A DNA stretch of 64,000 nt from Sitta carolinensis (Eukaryota; Chordata; Aves; Passeriformes; Sittidae): assembly GCA_032173965.1 (NCBI GenBank), contig JAVUNC010000006.1, positions 36,365,870 to 36,429,869 of the forward strand, given 5' to 3'. Shown here in pieces: positions 1-8,510 of this stretch (position 1 is its first letter; each line of letters starts with the position of its first letter). Both the position numbers and the translations under genes were made by a program. The notes under the pieces are model-generated. The model ran no database searches. It saw only the letters and a list, made by a program, of their open reading frames with translations, and was not told where the DNA came from.

Positions 1-1553
1 AACACTTTCATGTTTGGAACTGGAGTTTGGTTTTATTTTCCTGCTTAAAATACTAGAAAATCACATTTTGTTTGCAATGAATACAAGATTTATAACCTAA
101 AAAACTAGGTGATTTGCAGGTATACAAGACTAAAACAACTTATAGTCTGTGTTTCCAATTCACTATGGTGAAGGGAAAAAAAAAAAAAACATTGACTATA
201 CCCTTCTCACAGATAGAGGTCACTAATGGACTAGATTTGAATCTGCCTAGTGAAAGCCTGAAAGTTACATGAAAGTATCCTAGACAAAAATGAACTCATT
301 TTGAGATTAAAGAGGTAACAGAAATGATTAAGAAATAAAACTCTCACCTTCCTGAAAACAGTATTATCTTAAGTGTGTCTTCTTTCTAGTCCTTTAAATA
401 GAAAGTTCAGTACAGAAAAAGCCTGATAGTTTTTCTAGTTTCAACTCCTTTTTGTTTTCTTCACTTTGTAAAACTATATCTCTCCTTCTTTGCTGAGGGA
501 AGGGTAGGGAAGTCAGCCCTAACGACATCCCACATTTTAGATACTGCTATTTTAAGCAGCTGAATGCAAGCACATTCTTGGTTCTTAAAGGAAAGCATAG
601 CCTATGTAATGCAGATTCCAACTGGAAGGGTGTAGGGTTGCGCAAAGGAGATATGTCTACATCCTAAATCAAACTATCCAGCAGGACAGGATATAAATGT
701 GACTTGTAACAGTGGCTCAAATTAGATCCAGACTTCCCCAAGCCAAACACAGATAGCATCACCTTATACAAAATATAGGGTGTATGTGTGTGAGGAGCGA
801 CTCTTAAGAACACTGCATGCATTCCAGCACCACTTCTTGCTAAAGCCTTGGACTTTGGAAAACACTGATGTCTGTTCTAGTCACAGGGAGTTTTATAGAC
901 ACTGTATTTGCACAGTGCTCTGACTTGTTTTACCTACAGTACTCCAGGCCTGAACTCTATTAACTGCCTCGCTACCATTGAAATAGCTTCTTGAAATCTC
1001 TCCTCACATAATTTTCAGAAACAAGATCAACACTAAAATTCTAACATTACTTTTCTCACATGGAAATATCGACTTTAAAATCACATCTGTTATGTCTTTT
1101 ATTATTATGCAATGTTTAGATATTTTTCATTATGCAAAATTTTTATCTCAGTGATAACATTGCATATATTGTTTCTTTCAAAGAAGAAAGAAAAGAAAAG
1201 TGGATAGAGATACAGGTTTAGTACCTTTTAAGAGTTTGGAAAAAAATGCCAGGATGAACTTTTCTCCTTCCAAAAATGCATATATCAAAAATCAATTCAT
1301 TAGCTTCATCTTAAACTACAAATATATGAAGGTCTTTCATTGGAGAAAAACCATGTCAGGGAATGAAATGGAAATTAAGGAAGGAATTAAAGGTATTAAA
1401 TCCATGGAAATTTGTGGGGGGTTTTGTATGATTTGTTTGGTTTATTAAACCCAAGCATTGATCAATCTCAGCCTCCAAACTGGTTCAATTTCCCTGCAAG
1501 CACTGTAAAGTTAGTTACAGTAAATAAACCTCTCTTTAATATACGTGCTGACT
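1..1553. other. AT-rich non-coding stretch, no gene seen
   Basis: The sequence is AT-rich with stops in all frames at short intervals; the only open frames are under 85 codons and resemble no protein I know. A 13-nt A run lies near 178-190. A purine-rich patch (AAGAAAGAAAAGAAAAG-like) lies at about 1180-1200. Nothing repeat-derived was recognised. The stretch leads into the GC-rich, CpG-island part of the window. Confidence 0.7.
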
Positions 1554-1622
1554 TCGAGAGAGAGAGAGAGGGGGTGGGGGAGAGGGAAGGAATGAGAGGG
1601 AGAGGGAGGTAGAGAGGGAGAG
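1554..1622 (+). repeat. GA-rich purine tract (GAGA/GGGAGA)
   Basis: About 70 bases are almost purely purine on the + strand: GA dinucleotides, then G-rich units such as GGGGGTGGGGGAGAGGG and GAGAGGGAGAGGGAGG. Long homopurine-homopyrimidine tracts can form triplex (H-DNA), and GA repeats are frequent just outside vertebrate CpG-island promoters. The tract sits about 500 bases outside the first CpG island. A regulatory role is inference only; the repeat itself is plain in the sequence. Confidence 0.85.
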
Positions 1623-1980
1623 GTCTGACTTGCTTTTAGTATCTTTTCCTGCTTCTCGTATAAGGAACCTCTCCCTTTCTATTCGGCTGAACGCTGCATT
1701 GCAAAAAGCAGTTTCTGAAAAAATATAATCAGTACCTTCCACACACAGTGCAGGAATTTACACGGATTTGTGCCTTGGATTTATTAGCTTATTGTAAGCC
1801 TTAAAACAGATTTCCTCCATTAAAATTAATTAAAAGCTCCTGTTGACTGCTTCCCACTCTGAAAATAAGGTGCAGAATCTTATTCTCTTAACTTTGCTGA
1901 TTGTTTATTTATCTTTTATGGGCTTTTATATCATACTCAAAAGAGGTCTTTTCAGCTGCTTGACTTCCTTTCGCTATCTG

Positions 1981-2025
1981 CTTTTTTTTTTTTCTTTTTT
2001 TTCACACACCATCCCCTCGCACCAG

Positions 2026-2067
<42 letters not shown>
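1981..2067 (+). repeat. Poly-T tract followed by a 42-nt poly-C run
   Basis: A T-rich tract (1982-2002, one C interruption) is followed after a short CA/CC-rich linker by an uninterrupted run of 42 C at 2026-2067. The whole segment is pyrimidine-dominated on the + strand. Poly-C this long is uncommon, can form i-motif (C strand) and G-quadruplex (G strand) structures, and is prone to length error in sequencing. It directly abuts the 5' edge of the first CpG island. Confidence 0.9.
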
Positions 2068-2068
<1 letters not shown>

Positions 2069-2094
2069 CAGTATTTATTCTTATTTTGTCAGAT

Positions 2095-3150
2095 CCCCGT
2101 CTAACTCGTCAGGTCTTCTTTGTATCCCGAAGCCGTTTGATCCGATTCTCTTAACCTCGCCCCCACCCACTCACCGCCAGCCCTGCTCCGGAGGCTGCTG
2201 ATGGGGATCTGAGGGATCCTCCTGCCGGGCGCAGCTCCCGACTCTCCCCGTAGATTCCTTTACACTCGACAGCGCCCAATTAAGCCGACTACCTCTTCCA
2301 AGCAAGGCTCACCTCTAAAGGTCCCGTTCTTCAGAACCACCTCCCAAAGAGAGAGGCTGGTGCCGCTCACACGGGCTGTGCCGGTGCCCCTGCCGCAGGG
2401 GTAGTCCTCGGCTCTCCCCTCCCCACGGGGTGGGGGCCGGGCTCGGCACCCTCCCGGCTCGGCAGTGAAACGCGACCGGGGACCCGGGACCCGGCTGCAG
2501 CTGCCAGCTCCGAGTCCCGCTCCTGAGCCACACGCTGGCGCAGAACAGCCGGGGGACCCTGCTAGCACTTGCCGCCGGCCATTCATAAATCCATACTCGT
2601 GCGTGCCCGGCGCCGCGGAAAAGGGGCTTTAACGTGGCGAAGGCGGTATTTCTGACACAGCCTGATCCCGGCTCCTCAACTTTGCCATCTGGGAGAAGGC
2701 AAGGGGCACCGGGGTTTTAGATCGCCCGGGGCTAGAATTACCAGAAAGGAAAAGAGTGAGAAATTAAATCCCAACTGTACCTGGCGGTTGTCTGTGAATC
2801 CCTCGCCGGCACCGATCGTAATCCCCCTCCGCGCCTCTGGCCCCCCACAACAAAACTTTGCCGCCGCCGCCGCCGCTCCTCGGTGGTGGCCGCCGCCGCC
2901 CTCCGCCCGGCGCCGCTCCCGGCCGGCCCCGCGGGCCCGTTCCCCGCCGGCCGCCGCCGCTCCGAGCGACCCCCGCGCCTCCCGCGCCTTCCTCCGCCCT
3001 TACGAGGCGGCGGCATCGTCCTACCCCCTGCTCCGCCACCTCCTCCTCCGGCGCGCAGCCCACGGCTCTGGCATTCCCAACGCACTTTCTCTCCTCGATT
3101 CGCTCTCTCTTTCCCCCGCCGTTCTTCCTTCTCCGGTAAAAAAATAAACG
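2095..3150. promoter_or_regulatory. CpG island 1 (main island), probable promoter
   Basis: About 1 kb is strongly GC-rich with frequent CpG, in contrast to the AT-rich flanks. A (CCG)5 trinucleotide run lies at about 2861-2876. Open frames of 90-200 codons exist on both strands, but all are low-complexity Pro/Ala/Arg/Gly frames that overlap each other, as expected from composition rather than selection. A minus-strand splice-donor-like sequence (CAG then GTACAG) lies at 2781/2780, which would fit a 5' non-coding exon read leftward out of a promoter in the island. No TATA box is obvious. Vertebrate promoters are commonly of this type; the gene served is unknown. Direction and transcription start are not determinable from the sequence. 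Confidence 0.75.
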
Positions 3151-3170
3151 AGAGAAGACTGCGGCTACGC

Positions 3171-3264
3171 TTGGTCTTGGGGTTTCTTTCTTTCTGTTGG
3201 GTTTTGGGGTTTTTTGGTTGTTTGGTTTTGGTTTTTTGGGTTTTGTTTTGTTGGGGTTTTTTTT
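3171..3264 (+). repeat. T/G tract with G3-G4 runs
   Basis: About 95 bases consist almost only of T and G on the + strand, with G runs of 2-4 separated by T runs (GGGTTTTGGGGTTTTTTGG pattern). It lies immediately downstream of CpG island 1. Four or more G runs at short spacing could in principle support a two- or three-tetrad quadruplex, but the G runs are short. The T/G composition forces long open frames rich in Phe, Leu, Val and Gly, which should not be taken as coding. Confidence 0.7.
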
Positions 3265-3329
3265 GTCTCTTTCTGTCCTCTGGAAACGATGAAAGCATCA
3301 CATGAGAAACAGGCACGGCGACCCAGGAC

Positions 3330-3492
3330 CCTCGTAAGTCGGAGAAGGCATCGGACACATGTATGTGAGTATATGTGTGAGCGTGTGTGTCTGGCTCTCT
3401 CCAAGTCCTGCGCCTGCCTCCAGACGGGATTGCAGGCTGATCTTAGCAGTAATGATGCCTCACATCTGACTATTCCCTGCTAATGTAAGTCG
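3330..3492 (+). other. Two splice-donor-like sites (possible 5' exon ends)
   Basis: CTC|GTAAGT at 3334 and AAT|GTAAGT at 3485 both carry a perfect intronic half of the U1-recognised donor, though their exonic halves deviate from CAG. They lie just downstream of CpG island 1 on the + strand, where first-exon donors of a rightward transcript would be expected. With no recognised acceptor partner this is only a hint of a non-coding or 5'-UTR exon. Confidence 0.25.
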
Positions 3493-3734
3493 TGCCTTTT
3501 TTTCCCTCCCTGCCTGACACCCCAGGGAGATGTTTACAGTAATGAATTCAGTTGATAGCCATCTCTCTCTCTCTCCTGGAGTCCCTCCCACATTTCTGGT
3601 TTAAAGAATGCTTGGAAGGCAGGGCTGCAACCTAAAGCTTTCCAAGAGGCAAAGTCAGGCTAGATTTTCTTTTTTTCTTCTTTCCTTATTTCCCTCCCCG
3701 TCCCTCCTGTCCCCCCGTCTGCTTTTAACCCCCA

Positions 3735-4095
3735 GGTTGCCGAGGACAATTTGGCCAGCTTCCTCCGTTTGGACTCGCCCTCTGCCCCGCTTTCAGCAAT
3801 GGGAACCAAGCGGGCGGCGCTGCCGGGGGATGTAGGGGCTGCGCAGACCCCGCTCCCGGCGCTGCCTCACGCCGAGCCCGCTGGGTCGGCGCTGGGGGAG
3901 ACGAAGGTGCTGGTATCGCCGTCCTTCGCGGCGGGACTGCCCCGGCACCGCTGCTCCGGGCACTCTGGGAGTGTGTCGGAGCGTATCGGAAGGGAAGCTG
4001 GGAATTGAGCTGAAAAACTCCCCGAGCGGCGGTTTTGGGAGATGCCCTCGCTAGCAATAATTACAGCCGTGCTCTCCACCAACATGGCGATATTT
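3735..4095. promoter_or_regulatory. CpG island 2 with a YY1-like ATGGCG site
   Basis: A roughly 360-base GC- and CpG-rich island. Near its right edge (4080-4090) is a CCAACATGGCGAT sequence that resembles the YY1 consensus (AANATGGCG), often found close to transcription starts of CpG-island genes. An 85-codon + frame covers 3751-4008, starting from TTG with an internal ATG at 3799; its Ala/Gly/Pro-rich product resembles no family I know. I treat it as compositional, though a short coding exon cannot be excluded. Confidence 0.6.
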
Positions 4096-4373
4096 CATGT
4101 GCAGCCGCCGACAAGCCCGCCTCCCCCACTCCCTTCCTTTCTCTTACGAACTTTTAGATACTCAGTACCAGTATTCAACAAATACAACACAGAATGAAAG
4201 AATCTCCAACCCTCAGGGAAGAGACGGACCTCCTCTAGTACTCTGTCTGATTTTCATCATCAGTCATAAAGACTTTAAAACCTCTGGAGAAACCGCCTTT
4301 TTCCCTGAAGCGGTAACAACACCCACTCCCCTCCACCCCCCCCCTATTTCTCCTGTACACATTCGGTGCGTGT

Positions 4374-4440
4374 GTATATGAGTGTGTGTGTGTGTGTGTT
4401 GTTTGTGTGTGTGTGTGTGTGGTGTGCGTGTGTGCGCGCA
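4374..4440 (+). repeat. TG/GC dinucleotide microsatellite
   Basis: An imperfect (TG)n tract with a TTGTTTG interruption ends in GTGTGCGCGC. Alternating purine-pyrimidine sequence of this kind can adopt Z-DNA under supercoiling. It lies between CpG islands 2 and 3. Open frames through it on both strands (Cys/Val on +, His/Thr on -) are repeat artefacts. Confidence 0.9.
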
Positions 4441-4849
4441 TGCCGGACTGTCTGCGCTTGTTTCGGAGTAACCCTTCCCCTGCCGTCCAGCTCCCTGGTA
4501 GGCTACTGCCTTGTCCTGGCAAGTCCACTTAAAGACAAGGCTATTTAATACCGAGAAGCACTTGAGCGATAGGATACAGCAGTCAAAGAAGTGTGTGCGA
4601 AGGTGTGCGAAGAGAATTTATCTCAAACTCCTACATCATAAAGAAAACGCACAGCGCAGGTTTTGCTGCGAGTTACTTTAAGAAACCGGCTGAGGAGGGA
4701 TGGAGGAGAGGGAGCTGATCAATGCCATGTGTCGAGGAAACTGAAAAGGGAACCGAAATGCCTCGGGGTTGGCTTCCCCCTCACCCCTGGCTGCTCAGTC
4801 GCTTCTATTTGCTCGGCCGTACCTCAAAAGCTGAATCACTCGCTATTAG

Positions 4850-5400
4850 CTCCGCGCCTCCTTCGCCCTTCGCTTGGGGGGGCTAAACCACTCACGACTT
4901 CAAAGGCTCAATAAAGCCGTACCGAGGAGCCCCGGCGAGGGCCAGCCCAGCCACCGTGTGCTCGGCGTAGCTCCTGCCCCCGCACTCGCTCTGCCCTCCA
5001 CCCCCTGCCCTCCGAGGGGGTTTCGGAGAGTCCCCGGGTATGGACAGCCCGGAGCCGAGCCGAGCGGAGCCGCCTGCTCGCTCGGGAAAGGCTTGTGCCC
5101 TCACCTACGCGGAGTGATGGGGGTGGGGAGCGAGCACGGACGGGGGAGTGCAGGTAGCCATCATTTCTCAAGGGACTCAGCAAGAGGAAGGGAGTTAAGG
5201 ACGAGACCCCGCTTCCCTCCCTGCTTTACGCCCCCAATATGGAGGGGAGGCAGCCCGGGCCCCTCCGCAGGTCCCAGCCGGCCGGGAAGAGGAGGGTGTG
5301 ATACCGGTCAGTCCCGCGGTCGGAGCCTGCATCCCCGCCTCGGAGCAGGGGCTGCTCTGTAGTCGAGTCTGCTCGCAGCTGCCAGCTGGTCCCGAGGGAT
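4850..5400. promoter_or_regulatory. CpG island 3
   Basis: A GC- and CpG-rich block of about 550 bases. It contains a 162-codon + frame (4874-5362), rich in Gly, Pro, Arg and Ser, that I do not recognise. Overlapping frames on the minus strand are also open, so openness here is weak evidence of coding. The island ends abruptly at about 5400, where AT-rich sequence resumes. Likely promoter or enhancer-like CpG island of the same locus as islands 1 and 2. Confidence 0.6.
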
Positions 5401-7231
5401 GAAAGGATCAGGAGCCCCGCAGAGTAAAAAGGCTAATATTCTAGGTAATTTTTACTTCTTAAGATATTTTTTTTTCCTTAGCTTCTGCATACTTTCCAGA
5501 GCTCTTATTTGAGCATGATTTATATCTCCTTCATGAAGTTGATGGACAACCAGTGCATTTTCTGGCGAAAAAAACCCCCTCTTTCTCATGTTTAGGCCAC
5601 CCATCCCTCTGTTTTCCACATCCCCAGATACCAGCAACCTGTCGTCAGCACAGAAGGCAGAGCTGGACATTGTTGTTCACAGGTATTTCAGCCCTCTGTG
5701 CCCCTAATCAGGGAGGAAAGTGGGAATGTTAAAAACTTCTGCAGGACTGCAGGCAGTTGCCTGGTCCGCAGTCTCAGAGGGATTAGGCGGAATTATTCCC
5801 GTTCCTCTCCCTGTCCCTGGACTCTCAACCATACTTCAAAGCAGTGAATGATAGTCAGGACGCGTTTTGGTCAAATCAAGATCGTGTCAATCCAGAAAGT
5901 GACTTAATCAGGCGTTACCTGCTCCTCCGGAAGTGGATTCCTTCTCGGTAGGTCACCCAAAACCCACCGGGTCCGGCAGGTTGAAAGGGCAGAAAGCGGC
6001 AGAACAGCTGGCTTCCAGCATGGTACTGTTTTAAGGATCACCACCGAGGTCTCTGTTTTCCATGGCTGCCAACATGATCACCAACACCCAAGGTTGCTCT
6101 CAAGGAAAGGAGGAAAGAAATTATCTTCCCAAACTGCTCTCCAGCCGGTCATTTGACCCTGACACCCACCGATGACACTGAAGAACACCCCGTTGAAGCG
6201 GCTAAACGCCTCGCAATTTCCTGTCTTCTCTTCCCCCGGGCGGCCCCGGCGCACCGCCGCCGAGCGATCTTATCGCCGTGCGATCATTATTCACCGGTGA
6301 CAACCAGAGATGCAGCGCTCCTAAGTGAGGGTGACAGATTTCAAACGCGGGGCTGCAGCGTATCCAGCCTCAGACATATTCTTCCTCAAACTTTGCCTAG
6401 CAAGCAAGTCAGCACCTTAACCCTTTGCAGCTCTTTCGCCCGGGGACCGAGCCCCCAGCACCAGCGGGGATTGCTGGATTGGGGGGAATGCAGGACAACA
6501 CGGCTACTTGGCTGGGGAGTCTTTATTACGTGCCATTTTCTATTCTTGGTTATTTTCACTTGAAACGGATGAGAACAGCCAACTCTGGGGAGCAGATGGA
6601 GGGCTTTTCTGTGATTAGAAGTTGGAAAAATCCTCTTGGCAAAGCAGATAGCTGGGGACTCACCTGTGGTCCCTCTCTGTCACCGAGTCTGCAAACTCAT
6701 CTGCATGGCACAAATTCCTCTCATAAGCACATATACAGAGCTCTTCTGCACTTTCCCCAGAGTGGTGTGGTTAGAAGTACAATTCCAAAAGTGCCATTTC
6801 ACTCAGCTCTCCAGATTCAGCTCTTTTACAGGTTATTAACTGCAACAGAGAAATGAGCAAGTGAGAAAGAAGCAGATTTTCAGGAAAGAAAAGGAAAAAA
6901 AACCTTTTTCGCACATGTACATTGTACTCAAAGGAAATATTTACCACCACCAAACTCCAGCATGTGAGAACATGTTTCCTCCTAAGCACAAGAAACCTTC
7001 AAACTGAGAGAAAAGCATGTGCAATTCAAAGATAAAATGAAGTGCTTAAAAGCTTTCCAAAGTGTGTACCACGAGCCCACAGCCCGATGTCAGCCCCATG
7101 TCAAGACAACATCAAGACAACAGGGAAACAAGATTAACAAACTCTATTGATTTCTTAGTATTCATTTATATATATTTTCAATGCATTATGATGTTTTTGT
7201 CACTCCTCTTCTCCCACCCCACCCCCACCTC
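5401..7231. other. Intermediate-GC non-coding stretch with a small CpG cluster
   Basis: Mixed composition with no recognised exon. A compact CpG-rich patch lies at about 6180-6480, with clustered CGG/GCCGCC-type sequence around 6238-6270. Open frames at 6153-6563 and 6425-6856 overlap in different phases and show no domain. From about 6840 the sequence becomes AT-rich. Confidence 0.55.
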
Positions 7232-7236
7232 AAAAA

Positions 7237-7268
<32 letters not shown>
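7232..7268 (+). repeat. Poly-A tract (A24 G A12)
   Basis: Twenty-four A, one G, then twelve more A, preceded by a C-rich CCCACCCC stretch. There is no AATAAA just upstream and no recognisable retroposon body on the 5' side, so it is more likely a simple homopolymer than the tail of a processed pseudogene. The minus-strand 206-codon frame that reads through it as poly-Phe is an artefact. Confidence 0.9.
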
Positions 7269-7270
<2 letters not shown>

Positions 7271-7532
7271 AAAGGGAGGACACGACCTCTGACTGCATGG
7301 GAGGTTCTTCCTGAGACCCTGTAGGAAGGATGGAGAGGCAGGTAGATGTGTATGAATGGGAATTTCAGTGCTTTCTTCATTAAAGGTGTAAGACAAGGCT
7401 GGACAAGGGAGAAGAATCCTACAGTAAGCAAAAGGACAGAAAAAAAATTCTCCTCCCACCCACATTTCAAAGTTCCTATTTAAACACAGCAGGCAAATAG
7501 ACCTTGTTTGAAGAACAACCCCAGCCACACTG

Positions 7533-7551
7533 AACACACACACACACACAC
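7533..7551 (+). repeat. Short (AC)n microsatellite
   Basis: A near-perfect AC dinucleotide run of about 19 bases, just upstream of CpG island 4. It is short and possibly polymorphic, with no further function visible. Confidence 0.85.
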
Positions 7552-7599
7552 CCCGCCAAATTCCCCCCAAACTGACCCTTCCGACATGACAAGGATGCC

Positions 7600-7840
7600 T
7601 GTCCGGTTTGTGGCCGCAGGGGAGTGCGTGGGGCGGCGAGCAGCCCTGCCGGGGCCCGAGGCTCGGCGGCGGCAGGGGCAGCGGCGGCGGGGCCGCCTGC
7701 ACGTCCCGCGGCGCGGCCAAGGTGGCAGCAGAGCCCAGCGCTAGCGGGGACAATTCCCGCAGCGCCCGCCGGCGCGCTCCCTGCGAGCCGCTGCGCACCC
7801 TGCCCCCGCTTCCCCGCTCCGCCTAATCTTGGGAATAACA
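7600..7840. promoter_or_regulatory. CpG island 4 (rightmost island)
   Basis: A compact GC-rich block, dense in CpG and GGC/GCC trinucleotides. Frames of 70-132 codons on both strands overlap and are Ala/Gly/Arg/Pro-rich; none is recognisable. On the minus strand the 132-codon frame 7476-7874 runs through the island into the AC microsatellite, which argues against it being a real exon throughout. The island is the last CpG-rich element before the AT-rich remainder of the window. Confidence 0.6.
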
Positions 7841-8250
7841 GCCTGATCACCTGGGCTTTAAACAATTTCCCCACTCACCATCACCAGACTATAAATGCGT
7901 CAAGGATGTATTTATTTATTTGCTAGCAAACCGCTTTGCATTGTTGGAAAGCTGTAAACTGAAAGGAGAATATCGAAATATATTCTCTTTAAATTATCTG
8001 TGATCATACAAGATGGCTAGCCTGGAGTGATGGTCCACTGATCCATAATACAACTTCGCTTATTTTATAGGAAATGTAAGATGGGCTAACATTAAGAAAT
8101 GTTATAAAAATGAAAGTGTCTTTTTAATTTTTTTTTTCTTCCAGCTATATTGTTAGATTGATTTCTGCAGCTTGCGAGAAAGAGAGTAAAAGGTAATGGA
8201 AATAATTTTGTAACTGGGAGGTTGGTCTAAATCATACTGAATAATCTCAA
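7841..8250. promoter_or_regulatory. Possible conserved non-coding element beside CpG island 4
   Basis: This AT-rich, non-repetitive stretch shows no simple repeat in its first 300 bases and contains CTATAAATGCG, homeodomain-type TTATTTATT cores, an ACAAGATGGCTAG (YY1-like) sequence at about 8010, and GATCAC boxes. Such complex AT-rich sequence next to a promoter island is where vertebrate enhancers often lie. Conservation cannot be judged from one sequence, so this is a suggestion only. Confidence 0.25.
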
Positions 8251-8370
8251 TTTTTGTCAGTAATGTAAAATTTTACTTCAGGCCTTAAATTCATACAGTT
8301 GACAGAAGGGAAAAAATCACTAAGTATATTCTTAATCAAATTTTGGAAAATCACCTTATTTAAAAAGATT

Positions 8371-8510
8371 TTGAGGAAGGAAAGGGAAAGGAAAAGAAAG
8401 AAAAGGGGATGAGGAAGGAAATAGAAAGGAAAGGAAAAGGGAAGGGAAGGGAAGGGAAGGGAAGGGAAGGGAGGGAAGGGAAGGGAAGGGAAGGGAAGGG
8501 AAGGGAGTGG
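8371..8510 (+). repeat. (GGGAA)n pentanucleotide repeat in a purine tract
   Basis: A homopurine tract begins with irregular GGAAAG/GAAAAG units and becomes a regular GGGAA pentamer array at about 8439-8506, with one slipped GGGAGGGAA unit. The minus strand is all pyrimidine, which produces a Pro/Ser/Phe-rich false frame. GGGAA resembles a half-site for NF-kB or ETS-type factors, but in an array it is best treated as a simple repeat. Confidence 0.92.

Noticed and set aside
3171..3264. Telomere-like TTTTGGGG repeats
   Set aside because: Irregular T/G tract, not TTAGGG; vertebrate interstitial telomere repeats are not present.
2738..3358. 206-codon minus-strand frame through CpG island 1
   Set aside because: It consists of Lys/Gln/Asn-rich T/G-tract translation plus Arg/Gly/Ala-rich CpG-island translation. 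Overlapping frames are open on both strands and no family resemblance was seen.
4874..5362. 162-codon + frame in CpG island 3
   Set aside because: Starts at a non-ATG codon, is Gly/Pro/Arg/Ser-rich, overlaps open minus frames and has no recognisable domain.
7178..7798. 206-codon minus-strand frame
   Set aside because: It includes a poly-Phe run from the poly-A tract, a Val/Cys run from the AC microsatellite and GC-rich island sequence: three artefacts joined.
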